From NCBI GenBank assembly GCA_905221605.1, contig CAJNDS010002145.1, positions 314,501 through 378,500 of the forward strand: a stretch of 64,000 nucleotides of DNA. The letters run 5' to 3'. A program made the position numbers and the translations under genes. Origin of the DNA: Symbiodinium natans. Lineage: Eukaryota; Sar; Dinophyceae; Suessiales; Symbiodiniaceae. Each line of letters opens with the position of its first letter. Position 1 is the stretch's first letter. The notes below the pieces were generated by a model. That model did no database searches, had not been told where the DNA came from, and saw only the letters and a list, made by a program, of their open reading frames with translations. Of this stretch, positions 23,741 to 35,783 are shown piece by piece.

Positions 23741-26040
23741 CTACCTCCCCCCAAGCTCGCACAAACAAACTCAAAAGGCAAAAGCAATAATAGATGAAAA
23801 CTCTGCTCCCCAAACGCTGCCTTGAGAATGACAAGGAACTCTTGCTCGTTCCTCGGAGATGGCTTCTGATACTGGGGTGGCATGCAACTACCAAATATAT
23901 TATCATGGCCGGGGTTCTGCAAATTTGGCACGGCGGTGTCCACAATTCGCAGGAGCTCCCGTCCGCGGGTGTTCCGGAGAGTTTGCGATAGAGAAGGGTA
24001 GTACCTAGATTGGAACGAATGCCCTTGCATGTTCTGCTTGGTTGAAGAGCACCTCCTTCCGGGGAACGTACCGAGGTCCCGTCACTTTGCCTTCCTCGCG
24101 AATATCGGAAAGTCCTGGAGGCAGGCTCTTCGCAACAGTGGCGAATAAGCCGGCCTCTAATTACACTGCATCAACATCCAAAGTTGGAGCGCGATCAAGA
24201 GTTGATTTCAGAATGTTTTTGAAAAAGCCTGCAAGGGCTCTGCCCAGGTAGCAAGAAATTTACGTACCGTAGCAAACACCGAAGACCCAACATTCAAGGA
24301 CAGGTCGCCGCTTCTGGGATGGCAAGTAGAAGGACGTCCACATCAGACAGACGATTCCAAGCTTGAGAAGCTAGATTGCCAAGGTTGGGGCCTACCTCCT
24401 CGTAGGATGCAGTATTGGACGCATGGCTTGGTGTTCAGGTCCGACTTTTCTCCCATAACCCCAAGGATATCGGAAAACCCCACAAGCCAACCTCGCCATT
24501 CCTCCGAGATAGGCTCAAAACTCAAAACTCACCAAGAATGGGAGGCCGATCAACATGCGCCATATTGGAAGAGTAACGGCTTCAGGACATGACAACTTCG
24601 AATGGCATCGGGGAAGCCTGCTGCTCATCAGCCAAGCTCGCGACGCCCAACTCAAAGCCGGGCTGCTGCACACATAACCCATTTTACCAAGATCGAGTCC
24701 AGAGGCATTCTACTGATCAACCAAAAGACTCAAAAGACGTACAAAGACTATGGCGCGAGCAACACCCTGGTGATGCGTTTCGTCGGCTGCCGTTTGAAAC
24801 AAACTCGGCCAGACTCCTAGACAATGACATCCCTGATCCCGTAAGCATTCCTCTTAAGCCCACCTGAACCCAGATGCACACGTGCAGATCGCAGTCTCCA
24901 AACATCTCACAACTCAACAGCTGTGACATCAGCTCCTCTGCATTGAGTACGTCTTGGCCTCGGGCCACAAGACAGCGCCCAATTCTATGGAAGGATACTG
25001 CGCTGATTTTGCAACGCCTCCAGCGCCATGTGGAAACGAAGGCGCGGGATCCCGTCCTGTCGGTGTCTCAGGACAAGCCCGTATTGACATTGCATGGGCG
25101 CATGGGCATGGGCCTGCTAAACTGCACACCGACCATGACTTCTCCAACCAGGCGGTTGCATGTCAAGCAAGGAGAAGCCAAAGCAGACTGCACAATGGCG
25201 TCACCACAGTAGGCAGGCTACATTGAAGGCAAGCTGTTTTGTTGCCTAGTGCTTGTGTGTGTGGCCTGTCTGCTGACGTTAAGGCTAAGAGTCCCTACTC
25301 CAACATGCCGCAGGCTGTGTTCATGCTGGATCGTGGAGCATCTTGGAGCCCAACATACTGTAACATACTGCATCAACATCAAGAACATGAGGCGGCTCAC
25401 AGATTTCTCGAGAATCTCGGCCGCTTCAGGCTCGTCCATCTGGTGACTGTCGAGAAATTAAAAATGCTAGAAGTTTGTTGCTCAGATTAAGGTTCACATC
25501 ATATGTCGTGGCGCGGGCATTTGCGGGCAGTATCATTTTCACATAGTGTTGGCGTCGAGTTGTCACGCTGTCGCCTCAACGTGTCTCTTCTGTCGCATGG
25601 TGCAGCTATCGGCCTGGTCGATTGACACCGGGAGTGCTCAGTAAAAGCAACGTCATTATTAACAGTCAATCGTCTATCACATGCCCCATATCACAGCTTC
25701 CAGTATTTTGAAGCACTCTGACACGTAAAACAGCACAGCTTTGCATGCGATATCGAGCTATATCGAGCTATATCGAGCGTGAAGCTCGTTCAAAGGACCG
25801 CATCTCTTTGAAGCGAGGTGAGACAGTGCCAGGACGGCAGTCGATAAGACTCAGCACAAGAAAACAGAAAACTGCCTGATGCACTGCTCCCAAACAAACC
25901 CGGCAGAATGTGCCCCTGCAAAAAATTGCAAGTGTGGTATGGCAGGTATCTGATTGCTTGTCTCAGCTGGCAAGACATTGGTTGGCATCCGTTTGAGCCG
26001 ATCATTGGGACGCCCACGAATTCTGGCCAGGTCTTCTGCG
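23741..26040. other. No supported gene
   Basis: Short frames only. Near 25747-25776 there are three copies of TATCGAGCTA (10-base period). Confidence 0.35.
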
Positions 26041-26042
26041 GC

Positions 26043-26106
26043 CCAGAAGATCTTCGATGGCACTGTACGTGCCTTCGCGCAGGGCAACGGCAAGCTCGGA
26101 GACAAT
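26043..26106 (-). other. Exon-like segment of an unidentified protein
   Basis: After TTTTCAG the minus strand reads IVSELAVALREGTYSAIEDL, followed by a GC-type donor. In an overlapping frame just downstream (about 25960-26035) AEDLARIRGRPNDRLKRMP also looks coding. The borders, partners and family are unknown. Confidence 0.35.
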
Positions 26107-26109
26107 CTG

Positions 26110-27410
26110 AAAATTCACAGTTGGATTCCACGGGACTTCTGTCAGCTAAGTTCTGCACTTCCGAGCCACAAGCTGTCTCTGTCCCAGAAGCTGACCTGCG
26201 TAGACTCCTCACAGGGCAGCGCCATGTTCTGAGCAGGGCCTCGCAACTGCAACATCTGGCACCTCTGCATCCTCGGGATCATACTTCTCGGAGGTAAAGC
26301 TGTCTGCGGGTACGGTGAGATTGCCTTATAAGATTGCACAACCAAGACTTCACACGGCACTTTACCAAGTGATGCGCACCGGCCCGGGACCGCGCAAGAG
26401 AAACATCGTTTCTCGCTGAAGTTGACACCATATGCGATCGCGCAAGCAGAACGTGCTTGAATGACTCCCGCTACAAGAAACACATCCGTCATTCTTGTTG
26501 TCAGACTAGCACGAAATTCAGGTGCGAGAGCGCCATTTTAGTTGTTTTGCTGGGGTCTCCCCAACAGCTCGAAAGTGTGGAAAGGGCCCACTGTTCAGGC
26601 CTACTTCCGCCAAAAGTGGTGGCAAGCGCAGCGCTTTCGTTTTTGCTTTTTGAAACAGGAGGGCCTGACATCCTAAGCCCAGAAGCTAGTCCGAAAACCC
26701 GAAGAGGCAAGTCACAACAAGGCTGAGTTGGTGTGGTAGGATCTGCTGCCCTCCGCCGACTCATACGATGAACAGCAGGGATCCCTATTCAAGAACATGT
26801 TGGAACGCGAGAGGCTTTCAAAAACAGAGCTTGTGCCTTTAATGTGTGCCAATGCTCTGACAATCCGAGGGCATCCTTTGATCCATTTCAAGGATGCGAC
26901 ACCTGAAGCCCAAAACTGAAGCCCAAAACTAAAAACAACTACGACGAATGACTAATGGTGACGCTTTCCCTAATGCTAGGCCTCAGTCTAATTCTAGTAC
27001 TACAAGCGGGCCGGTGATTCCACATCACTGTGGACGCGGAAGACACATCAGGGCAAATCAATCCCCAAGTAGACGCTGGAATTAAGGCAAGCAGACTTAG
27101 AAGAGTTCGAGACAAAGGGTTTAGGGTTAGGGGCCAGGATTTGAAGGATTGACAGCACAGAGAAAGCGGGCGATCCTATGAAGCCTCGTGGGATGCCATT
27201 GCATACTTCGGCACGTGAAGAGATATACTCTGAGACTCTGATGTCGGGTCTTGCGCTTAGGGGAAGTCTAGGGTTGCAAGCACTGCTAGCAGTCAAAACA
27301 CCATGTAGACGCCGCGTACGTGACGACGAAGCCGACTTCGCCACATAAAGAGAACTGTGGGGGATGCAGTTCCCCAATGTGGATGCGTAAACGAACAGAG
27401 CGATGCGAGA
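26110..27410. other. No supported gene
   Basis: Includes one TTTAGGGTTAGGGG telomere-like word near 27118-27132. Otherwise it is unremarkable. Confidence 0.35.
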
Positions 27411-27416
27411 TAAAGA

Positions 27417-27545
27417 GTGTCTACATGTCACTACGATGACGACTCGAGCATTACGACTACGATTCACGACAACGACGACGACCAACAATCACCACCACCT
27501 CCACGACTACGAGGACGACGACGACGACGAAGACTACGACCCTGC
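27417..27545. repeat. Imperfect ACG/GAC trinucleotide repeat
   Basis: Runs of ACGACG, GACGACGAC and ACCACC words dominate. Open frames here are repeat translations. Confidence 0.7.
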
Positions 27546-27828
27546 TCTTGCTGCACTGTGTTTGCCTGCTCTCGTCTTGCTCAACTCTGCTTCAGCACGG
27601 CTGAGTGCGTGGTGCCTTTGCCAATTCAACATGTTCCGTACGTGCTACTGGCCATTAGAACCGTCTCAATATGCTTTGGGCAGCTACTGTGTCAGCAGGC
27701 TGTCGTCGACTGTATGCCTAGGACCAGGAAGTGTTACTGACCTTTCAGGCGCAAAGCATGCGACATGAGAGTCAGGGCGACGGGTGACAACGTGACAATG
27801 AAATGAACGAAACAACATAATTTGCAGC

Positions 27829-28704
27829 TTAAATGCTGTCCTCACTCGCAGTATGATGCCGAGTGCTGTCTTCAGAAAACCACCATGAATCTGAGCACTC
27901 CGGGTGCAGGATACTGGCCTCAGCATATGTAGTATCAAAGTGGTCCAAACCAATTTCAGAATGATCTTTGCCATCAGCATACCACCAGGATGCTGTCGGC
28001 GTATGGCACCCAGATTCTGCTGAACTGATCTCGCACGCTTCGCAGTCGCTGCTGCAGGAGCTCTGCACGGGGCTGGTGTAACCAGTGTAGCACCCTCTGC
28101 GGCCCCGGGCTCTCGGCGTTAAGCGATAATGCTCGGCTTCTTGCCGACCATCTTTCAAACTGTCAAAGGCAGCGACGGCAGGGACAGGGATACCTCGCGC
28201 TGTTCTGGCATGTCCTGGATTGGGTTTGGCCGTCTCTTTGTACAACTGCGTCTCTGCAGCCATCAACTTGAATGAGAAGCGTTTGCTTCGAGCCCGCTCG
28301 GCTTGAAGATCCTTACGCAAAGCTCGTACCGCCCACTTCTCCTGCTGAAGTGCAGCTCTGGCCGCATGCAGATTGGCCTGAAGAGTAACACAAGTTTCAG
28401 CAAGCTCCTCGCGGCTCGCTGCAAAATCCATGGCAAAGCTTTCCGTTGGCGAGTCGCACAAAGCATCAAAGCCCGGGTTTCCCGCGTCGCTTCCAGTCTC
28501 AGGCTGTCTCCGCCAACGCACCAAGGTCCGCTCTGCATCCTCCCAGTTGGCCTTTTCGTCACTACGGCCTGTTTCCAACCACAAATTGTGAGCACGGCGA
28601 GTCAGCTCATCTTGAGCGCGTTGCAGCACTCCAACTCCTGAGCCGCCCCGCAAGAGCGCCGCCACGAATCTGGGAGAGAGCTCAAGCTCATCCTCCAAGT
28701 CCAT
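27829..28704 (-). CDS. DUF2934-like coiled-coil protein
   Basis: Open frame of 291 residues from ATG 28704; an in-frame TAG lies about 50 bases upstream. Residues 31-63 (DELTRRAHNLWLETGRSDE then NWEDAERTL) follow the pattern RAxxLWxxxGR...W..AE..L of the small bacterial domain DUF2934. Residues about 94-155 form a charged heptad-like helix, probably a coiled coil. The last 90 residues are Ser-, His- and acid-rich with two WW pairs and look disordered. DUF2934 is known mainly from bacteria and has no assigned biochemical role, so a bacterial origin is possible but unproven. No catalytic motif was seen. The frame is uninterrupted, and more exons upstream cannot be excluded. Composition and the single clean domain make this a likely real gene. 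Confidence 0.75.
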   Translation of the reverse strand: MDLEDELELSPRFVAALLRGGSGVGVLQRAQDELTRRAHNLWLETGRSDEKANWEDAERTLVRWRRQPETGSDAGNPGFDALCDSPTESFAMDFAASREELAETCVTLQANLHAARAALQQEKWAVRALRKDLQAERARSKRFSFKLMAAETQLYKETAKPNPGHARTARGIPVPAVAAFDSLKDGRQEAEHYRLTPRARGRRGCYTGYTSPVQSSCSSDCEACEISSAESGCHTPTASWWYADGKDHSEIGLDHFDTTYAEASILHPECSDSWWFSEDSTRHHTASEDSI

Positions 28705-28759
28705 TTCCTTTAGAGATGGATCTGGCTCATGTCTACGTGGACCCAGCCTCTATGTCGCG

Positions 28760-29790
28760 ATCACATTTTCTCGAGCACTGAAACATACTGGCAAGTCCAG
28801 ACTCTGTTTACCAACAGCTCAAGCAATGCGGTTCGCTGCTATGTGGGGTTGCTTACGTTGGATTCAGGATGCCCGCTCAGGAGTACTCCCAGGCCGAATG
28901 ACCTCAAATAAAACTGGACCCCAAACATGGTAGACAAGACTGGTTCTCTGGTATGTCAAATACTGCTGCCGGCAGAGGGGCTTAAAGGGAGTACGCTCAA
29001 CATCCTGCAGCAACATGCACCTACTTGCAACTGCGCATCCATTGCCTGGCCCTGCCAAGGCCATTTTTGGGACAAAGTGCGCATCGTGTTTCTGGAGGGC
29101 AGTTGGGGTGTGCCGGTGCCAGATTCGCGCATTGCCTTTGATAACAATGCAAAGAAGTGGTCGTGGAAGCGCTTCTTCGTTCTAGTCGTGTCAAGTTGCC
29201 GGGGAGCACCGGTGCTACGCTAACAAGGTCGCACCTTAACCTCGGACCCAAGCTGACCCTCGCGAATGTCTTATGCTGCTCATTTTTCACAGAAACGCAT
29301 ATGGCATGTAATTCACGTGTTCCCTTACATCGCTACTTCACCACACGAAGAGCGGCCCTCTCATGTTTCGGCACACGAGCGAAGGCACTCGCACAATCAA
29401 GTATCAATGAACAGACCCAGCTCTTTGTAGAGGTCAGTGAATGCCTGCAGAGAATAGGAATGGCATGGGAATTGTCATGTAGGCACGATGGGAGAACGCT
29501 TAGGGGCAGACCGAGACAAAGCGCTTCAACCAGTGATACACGACTTCCAGCGGCACCTCACCGAACAATGAAACTTTCAACATGACACCGGGCCTAGGTC
29601 TGAGCTCATGGCCCACTCATCAAGGTCCTATTTGAAGCTGCACTGGAGCCCCTTCAAGCAACAGAAGAAGGCATGTGACAGAGTCCTTTATCATCAGTGG
29701 CTGAAGGTTCATGCTCTCCCCGATTTGGTGGAGCAAGTCAACAAAGTCTTGCCTTATGGCTGCATGGACTTATCTTGCATCTTGCACTGA
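28760..29790. other. No supported gene
   Basis: Frames overlap on both strands without a recognisable motif. Confidence 0.35.
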
Positions 29791-29794
29791 ACCC

Positions 29795-30974
29795 TCATTG
29801 ATTCAGGATGCATACCTGAATGCGCAACGCGGTAGAGCTTGCAACAACGGCGACTTGCCCATCTTCCAACTGAGCTGCATGTTTGTGTGGCTTGAAATCT
29901 GGCAAGGCTTCAGCAGATTGTACAGGTTCATGACCTGAGGGCAAATCAGAGCCGTTTTCATGCCATGGCGAAGACCTAGCGGATCTAGCCGGCCTAGCGC
30001 TGTCTGAGAACACCGCCACATCCATGTGGACGTAGAAGGTTGGCCTACCAGGCCTTCCAGTATCCTCAGTGTCCACCTGGGTGCAGAAAGGCTTGGAAGC
30101 ATTCTCAACCTTTTCCCGTCTCTGCCATGAGTCTCGCACTGGTATCCGCATCATGCGAAATGGGCGAGGGGACATGTCCTGCAGTCGCAACTTACGCTCT
30201 TTTTGTCAGATGCAAGTGCGCTGCACACGTAACTACAACGCTGTTGAGGAAAGGGATTCCATGGAATTGACGTTGTAGACACGTTGTTAGTGACAGCTGG
30301 AACATCTTGCACATTGGGAACCGATCGGAACACATTTCTGCACAGAATGGTTCCAAACAGCGACACGACCATGCCTGAGCGACAAGCCTCAGAAATCAGC
30401 GAGGGGAGAGCCAGTTGAGGCAGTCATGTCTGCAGACACTGGTCGGCCAAGGATCTTCAGCATCCAGTCCACGAAGATGTCTTGACCATCCCTTACAGCT
30501 GTTGCTTCTATTTCAACATGATGCTGCGTGCGTCTGGCCGCAAGCCCGCAAAAACTTGAGGGTGACGCTCATCACACACATCTGCAATCATTTCCATGAC
30601 GCAAAGAGCCTGGCATAAATTTTGGTGCAGAGTCCCACATTATCACATCTTCGCCCAGCCTTGAGCTTTTGAGACAGCTCCAGGTCTCCAAGCATCATCC
30701 GTTGCTCATTGCAGAATTCTGCAAAAGTCACGAGCTCCTCCAAAAGCAGTTCGCTATGATTGCCAATCCATCAGCAGAATCCTCGCTGTGCCTCAAAGGT
30801 GACGACGCCATCTCGATTTGAGTCCAGCTTCCAAAGAGTGGCAATGTGTCGAAAATCCAAGGACAAGTCCTGTAGAATGCAGAATCGCAATTATTGTCAT
30901 TGATTCAAGCAAGCAACAAACCGCACCTCAGGTGTGACAAGCCGCTGAAGGGTCGCCAACGTGAGCACAGGTTC
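29795..30974 (-). CDS. EF-hand protein, multi-exon, 5' end unresolved
   Basis: Four exons join cleanly in phase 0: 30927-30974 (EPVLTLATLQRLVTPE), 30792-30869 (DLSLDFRHIATLWKLD then SNRDGVVTFE), 30660-30737 (ELVTFAEFCNEQRMMLGDLE) and from 30609 down (ALCVMEMIADVCDERHPQ). The introns are 57, 54 and 50 bases with GT, GC and GC donors. The splice after VVTFE supplies the final Glu of a canonical EF-hand loop (D-S-N-R-D-G-V-V-T-F-E-E), which strongly supports the model. A further piece near 30430-30480 reads DIFVDWMLKILGRP. An exon starting after TGCAG near 30181 reads DMSPRPFRMMRIPVRD and stays open to a stop at 29795. The protein probably binds calcium. The rest of the fold and its partners are unknown, and first exons probably lie upstream of 30974. 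Confidence 0.82.
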
Positions 30975-32440
30975 CTGCAGGGGCAACTACCGAGGCAGAA
31001 CACTAACAAAGTAGCACCACGGCAACACGAAACTAAAATGCAACCCTGGTTTAGGATTTCAGGTGGGATTACAACTCACAATATGCCACTGCTTGTCACT
31101 GCAAGAGCCTTGCTGTCCTTGCTAACACTACTGCGCGTGTGTAGAGACATGGACAAAGGGACAATCGGCCGGGCAACAAGCGATGGGGGGGGGGGAATAG
31201 GGCGGAACCGACTTGCCAGATGTACTAAACAATGCCAAGGCCACGAGGCAGTAGTGTGTACATACGTATAGACTCGACATGTACAGACACTAGTTGCGCC
31301 GAAAATTTTTTTAAAGCACCGGCGCAAATCCTGCCTCCACGTGGGTCTGCGCTTGTGGCAAGGAGGCCTGAGGCTCATCTCGCTAAGGCTAAGGAGGCTA
31401 AGGGATTCTTCGCGACTCTTTGACAGGCCCCAAGTCCCCAAGTCCCAAGCCCCGTTGGCATTGGTGGATACCAGCGATGCCTTACCACGACTATTCACAG
31501 CAGGCTCAGCAGGGACAGGCTCAAACAGGGCAATATTGAGACTCAAGCCGCGAACCACTCCCCCCAAACCGCCTCACACTGACCGGTGGAGAGCTCAGCC
31601 ACTGCCAACGGTGTGAACGCAAACCCAGTGCCTCCCCGTCAACGCCATGTGACTTCAAGCGATTGAACTCATTCCTCAGTGGTGGAACTGTGACGGATGT
31701 CATCTTAACAGGACTGCAACAAAGACCCACACGCACAGACACAGGCCAAGACAACACAACAAACACGGGCACGATAAACACACACACACACACACACAAA
31801 TCAGGGATTACCGGTGCACGTTGCTTTAGAGGGCGCCGCTTGAACTGCTGTAAAGCATTCGAAAACCAGGGGGCTGCACCACCATAAGCCCAACAACAAC
31901 CAACCTAAACCCAAGAGAGCCCCACCAAAGCCTAACAAAAACCTTAGCTTTCCTGAATGGGAGGGGGGGGTCGACGGACTGTTCATGTCAAGGTGTATCT
32001 TGCAGCACTGACATCGCAGGGCTTTGCATTCCATTTTTCCGCCATGATCTCGATCTAACAAAATGGCTGCAATGCAGTGCACATAGTGCTCATCCAACTT
32101 ACAAGAATTCCAGCCGGTCCTATCGCAACTCCAAGTCTTGCGAACATGCTACAACAACCCCGAGCTATTCCTACCAAAATCCCGACAATTCCGTTAAAAA
32201 AAAACCCCAACCAATCTTGCGACCATCCAAACCTTTTTCCCGCTTGATTCCCAACTAGTCCAATAAGAGACCCAACGGTATTAGTATTCACTGTTCGGGA
32301 AAAACCTGTGGCATGCTTCGCCTGTGTCTTCCATACTGGGAGAATGTTTGGAGAAGGGAATGCCCCAGTGTTTTCCAGGATGGCACAGAAAGCCTTGAAT
32401 ACCATCGACAGAACAAGACCATGAGATAAGTAGGGTTGAA
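30975..32440. other. No firmly supported gene
   Basis: A 163-residue minus frame at 31076-31567 could contain an upstream exon of the EF-hand gene, but no junction could be shown. A short CA run lies at 31780-31798. Confidence 0.3.
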
Positions 32441-32459
32441 GAAGCATTGTTTCCAGCAG

Positions 32460-32916
32460 ACACACACACACACGCGCGCGCATTCACACGAAATCACACG
32501 CAATCACACCCACGCGCAATCGCACACACACACACACACACACACACCCACAGCCACAGCCACAGCCACAGCCACACCCACACCCACACCCACACCCCAC
32601 CCACTACACACCCACACCCCCACCCACTACACACACACACACCCACCCACGCACGCACGCACGCACGCACGCAGGCACGCACGCAGGCACGCAGGCACGC
32701 ACGCAGGCACGGCGCACGCAGGCACGCAGGCACGCACGCAGGCACGCACGCAGGCACGCACGCAGGCACGCACGCAGGCACGCACGCAGGCACGCACGCA
32801 GGCACGCAGGCACGCACGCAGGCACGCACGCAGGCACGCACGCAGGCACGCAGGCACGCACGCAGGCACTCACGCAGGCACGCACGCAGGCACGCACGCA
32901 GGCACGCACGCAGGCA
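32460..32916 (+). repeat. CA-rich and GCAC/GCAG satellite array
   Basis: CACACA runs and CACAGC/CACACC hexamers (to about 32645) are followed by a dense array of ACGC, GCAC and GCAG four-base words with a dominant GCACGCAG/GCAC period. Long frames on both strands are repeat translations. Confidence 0.9.
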
Positions 32917-33144
32917 CACTGAGTGACCAAAAGGAAACAACAGCACTATGAACATTGCGCAGGTACACAAGGATGCGTCCATCCTTGCTTCGCAAGATCT
33001 AACTGGGCGTCTTCGTTGGCTCTCGTCCCAGTTAGGCTCCGAGAGCCCCCTGCGGGAAAATTGAGCGAGATGCTGGATCTCGGTCCAACCTTACTGGCGT
33101 ATCCAAGTCCCTTAGCTTAGAATCAGGGTTCACACACACACACA
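32917..33144 (+). repeat. Structured ~228-bp element, copy 1
   Basis: It starts at CACTGAGTGACC and ends at AATCAGGGTT plus a CA run. It contains stem AAGGATG/CATCCTT (32969-32975 with 32980-32986), stem CTAACTGGG/CCCAGTTAG (32999-33007 with 33027-33035), stem GGCTCTCG/CGAGAGCC (33018-33025 with 33040-33047) and CGAGAT/ATCTCG near 33067-33083. The second and third stems interleave. No coding frame was seen. Confidence 0.75.
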
Positions 33145-33250
33145 CCCCGCCTACGAGGGGAGACACAATGCATTCCAAGGCCCAATCCTCCGCCATAGCC
33201 CCGTCACCGCCATAGGCCCTCCTCCTCCAGCACCGACCTTAGAAATCCTT

Positions 33251-33445
33251 AGTGTCGTCGTCATCGTCGTCAGAGACCTCCAGCTGCCATGAAAGGCCCA
33301 GGAGCGTCCGGGAGATCCCAGCTGCCAGCGCCGTGACCCAAGGCACCTCCCATCATCGTCGTCGTCGTGGAGGACCCCCAACTGCCACAGAGGGCCCAGG
33401 AGCATCCCAGGAGGCCCCCGCTGTCAACAGCGACCCAGAGCACCT
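33251..33445 (+). repeat. Two ~100-bp direct repeats with TCGTCG core
   Basis: Unit one (about 33255) and unit two (about 33350) both run TCGTCGTC, AGGACC or GACCTCC, AACTGCC or AGCTGCC, GGCCCAGGAGC, then a GCCAGC or GTCAAC end, with about 75% identity by eye. Confidence 0.6.
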
Positions 33446-33688
33446 CTACTAAGACAGAAGCCGAGCGGCGAAATGTCCAGCAAGAAAGAAAACGGATGAA
33501 AACGGTCTAACTATTTGCAACTGAGGGGCAACCACCGCAAATACGACTCGGGTCGAGACCCACGAATAGAGAGTTAGACCACCTCGTCCACCTCGTCTAT
33601 GTCTCACGACTGGGTTTAAGACACCCTTCAACAATTTCCGGTTCCGCCCTTATTGGCGACACTGAGCTTCAGCCGGCGTGGCTGGTAC

Positions 33689-33690
33689 CT

Positions 33691-33722
<32 letters not shown>
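33689..33722 (+). repeat. GA dinucleotide repeat
   Basis: About sixteen uninterrupted GA units. Confidence 0.95.
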
Positions 33723-33725
<3 letters not shown>

Positions 33726-33941
33726 CCGCTCATAGCACTGGGTGCCTACCAAGGCTCATCTGGCACTGAAGCCTCTCTGTTTACTTGGGTGATCCCCATC
33801 CAGGAATCAGGCAATGCCCAAACGGGTGAATTGCCCTTGGGCGATGAAGCCCACACACGGAGAGAGGGAGGTCAACCAGAGATTGTTGTACAATGGTACA
33901 CTGTTGCCAGATCTCATCCAGGAGGTACTGAAACTTCAGAT

Positions 33942-34168
33942 CACTGAGTGACCAAAAGGAAACAACAGCACTATGAACATTGCGCAGGTACACAAGGATG
34001 CGTCCATCCTTGCTTCACAAGATCTAACTGGGCGTCTTCGTTGGCTCTCGTCCCAGTTAGGCTCCGAGAGCCCCCTGCGGGAAAATTGAGCGAGATGCTG
34101 GATCTCGGTCCAACCTTATTGGCGTATCCAAGTCCCTTAGCTTAGAATCAGGGTTCACACACACACAC
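33942..34168 (+). repeat. Structured ~228-bp element, copy 2
   Basis: It lies 1025 bases from copy 1 and differs at only two positions in the body (both transitions, TCGCAA to TCACAA and TTACTG to TTATTG). Neither change falls in a predicted stem. It ends in the same AATCAGGGTT plus CA tail. Confidence 0.75.
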
Positions 34169-34377
34169 CCGCGCGCGCGCGCACGCAGACACACGTAAAC
34201 ACCCGCAGACACACCCCCGCACACGCACAGGCACAGACACACACACACACACACACAGACACACAGACACACAGACACACAGACACACAGACACACAGAC
34301 CCACAGGCGCACAGACGCACAGACGCACAGACGCACAGGCGCACAGGCGCACAGGCGCACAGACGCACAGACGCACA

Positions 34378-34412
<35 letters not shown>

Positions 34413-34460
34413 GCTCACACGCTCACACGCTCACGCGCTCACACGCTCGCACGCGCACCC
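34156..34460 (+). repeat. CA/CACAGA/CGCACA satellite tract
   Basis: CACAGA and CGCACAGG hexa- and octamers and pure CA runs extend from the tail of the structured element. Frames reading Cys-Val on the minus strand are artefacts. Confidence 0.9.
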
Positions 34461-34469
34461 ACACGCACT

Positions 34470-35780
34470 TTTTTCGCTTTACATGATGATGTCAGCCTTG
34501 AAACAATACTCCTTATCAAGCCGGGTTGCATCAAGTAGCCTCGGCTGAGCGCTTGACTGGCATGTCTAACGCAACCAGTGCAGCAGAGGGCTGGTTTCAT
34601 TAAAGGAAAAACCCTCAGATGAAGCAAAGGTAAAGGTTCTTACTGGCAAGGTTAGTCAACGGCCGAGTTCAACCCCTGGCAACATGCCGTACTGTCGCCT
34701 AACTGTATGTTCTAGGATTTCGGCTTGGATCACGCACAGCCTTGGGCGGATTTTGGCGGACACGCTCTCGGGCGGGCTTGAGGTCTTGGACAGAGGTTCG
34801 AAGTCTGTATACGATGCCACGAAGCATGCAGAGCGAGGCGAGAAAGGAGGGTGAAACCAAGGTAAGGGACGAAAGTGAAGCCAAACAGAACACAAACATG
34901 GGTGGAACATGGTGGAACAACAGCTTGCAAGTAGTTGGAACCGCGTATTTGCACTCTGTCAAGGCCGAGCAGCTCATTGCGGTTTTCGACCGGCGGACAG
35001 AGCCATTTGCTCCCATGGTTCAACCGGTGTCATGGCTCAGTCCCTCCCTCATTTCTGGGAGGGGACTGTGCAGCTTGCTCCCAGCCCTGCATGTAGGGAC
35101 GGGTAACAGGCAAGCTTCGCCGAGACTATGAGTTACGATGGGTTACGCATGTTTACATCCCTTGCATCACATCTTGCCCAGTAGCTTTACATTGTTACTA
35201 GTCTTAGTCCATGTCTAAATACGTACATTTATATAGAAAGCATGCATCGGCGTTGAAACCACGGAGTATCAAGTCCAGCGAGTCCAAGATTGACTAGCAG
35301 TCGCCTTCTCCTAATTCACAACAGCGAAGCCTCCCATGCCTCTAGCTCATTGTTTCCCTCACTATTTGGTGTGCTTCAGCCTCTTGAGTCTTTCAATGGG
35401 GACAAGCTGATGCTAGAGGACATGCAGGCACTGGTCTCTCACACGCGAGCATGAAAGCCATTGTTGTTTGCAGTTTTCGTCCGGCTGGGCCCAACACGGT
35501 AGAAACAAGATGTGGTCTGCACAGAGAGGCGCAGGACTCAGGCACCGTCTAAACTTCAATGAGCACCGAACACTCTCATCAGTGTATACGAGATATCAGG
35601 CACAGCATGGTGCATCAACGTGCAAAAATATCGAGCCTTCGGCGTAGTTAGCAAGATTTAACGGCTCACTCGACTTCTCGGATCTTTGGGTTGGCATGAG
35701 ACTGCCACATGTTGGCGTCCTCACCTGGGTAGTCCGTCAATGTGATTTCGATGCGCAAGTATCAGCAACCGCACAGAAAT
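34470..35780. other. No supported gene
   Basis: No motif or splice-consistent exon series was found. The region lies downstream of the cytochrome c1 stop and may hold its 3' untranslated sequence. Confidence 0.35.
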
Positions 35781-35783
35781 GTG

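Noticed and set aside
32459..32916. Regularly repeated short units considered as a CRISPR array
   Set aside because: No unique spacers; it is a simple-sequence satellite in eukaryotic DNA.
32436..32982. Several 80-170 residue frames on both strands over the satellite block
   Set aside because: Pure repeat translations (His-Ala-Arg-Arg or Cys-Val-Arg-Ala).
34057..34418. Cys-Val-rich minus-strand frames
   Set aside because: Translations of CA/CACAGA repeats.
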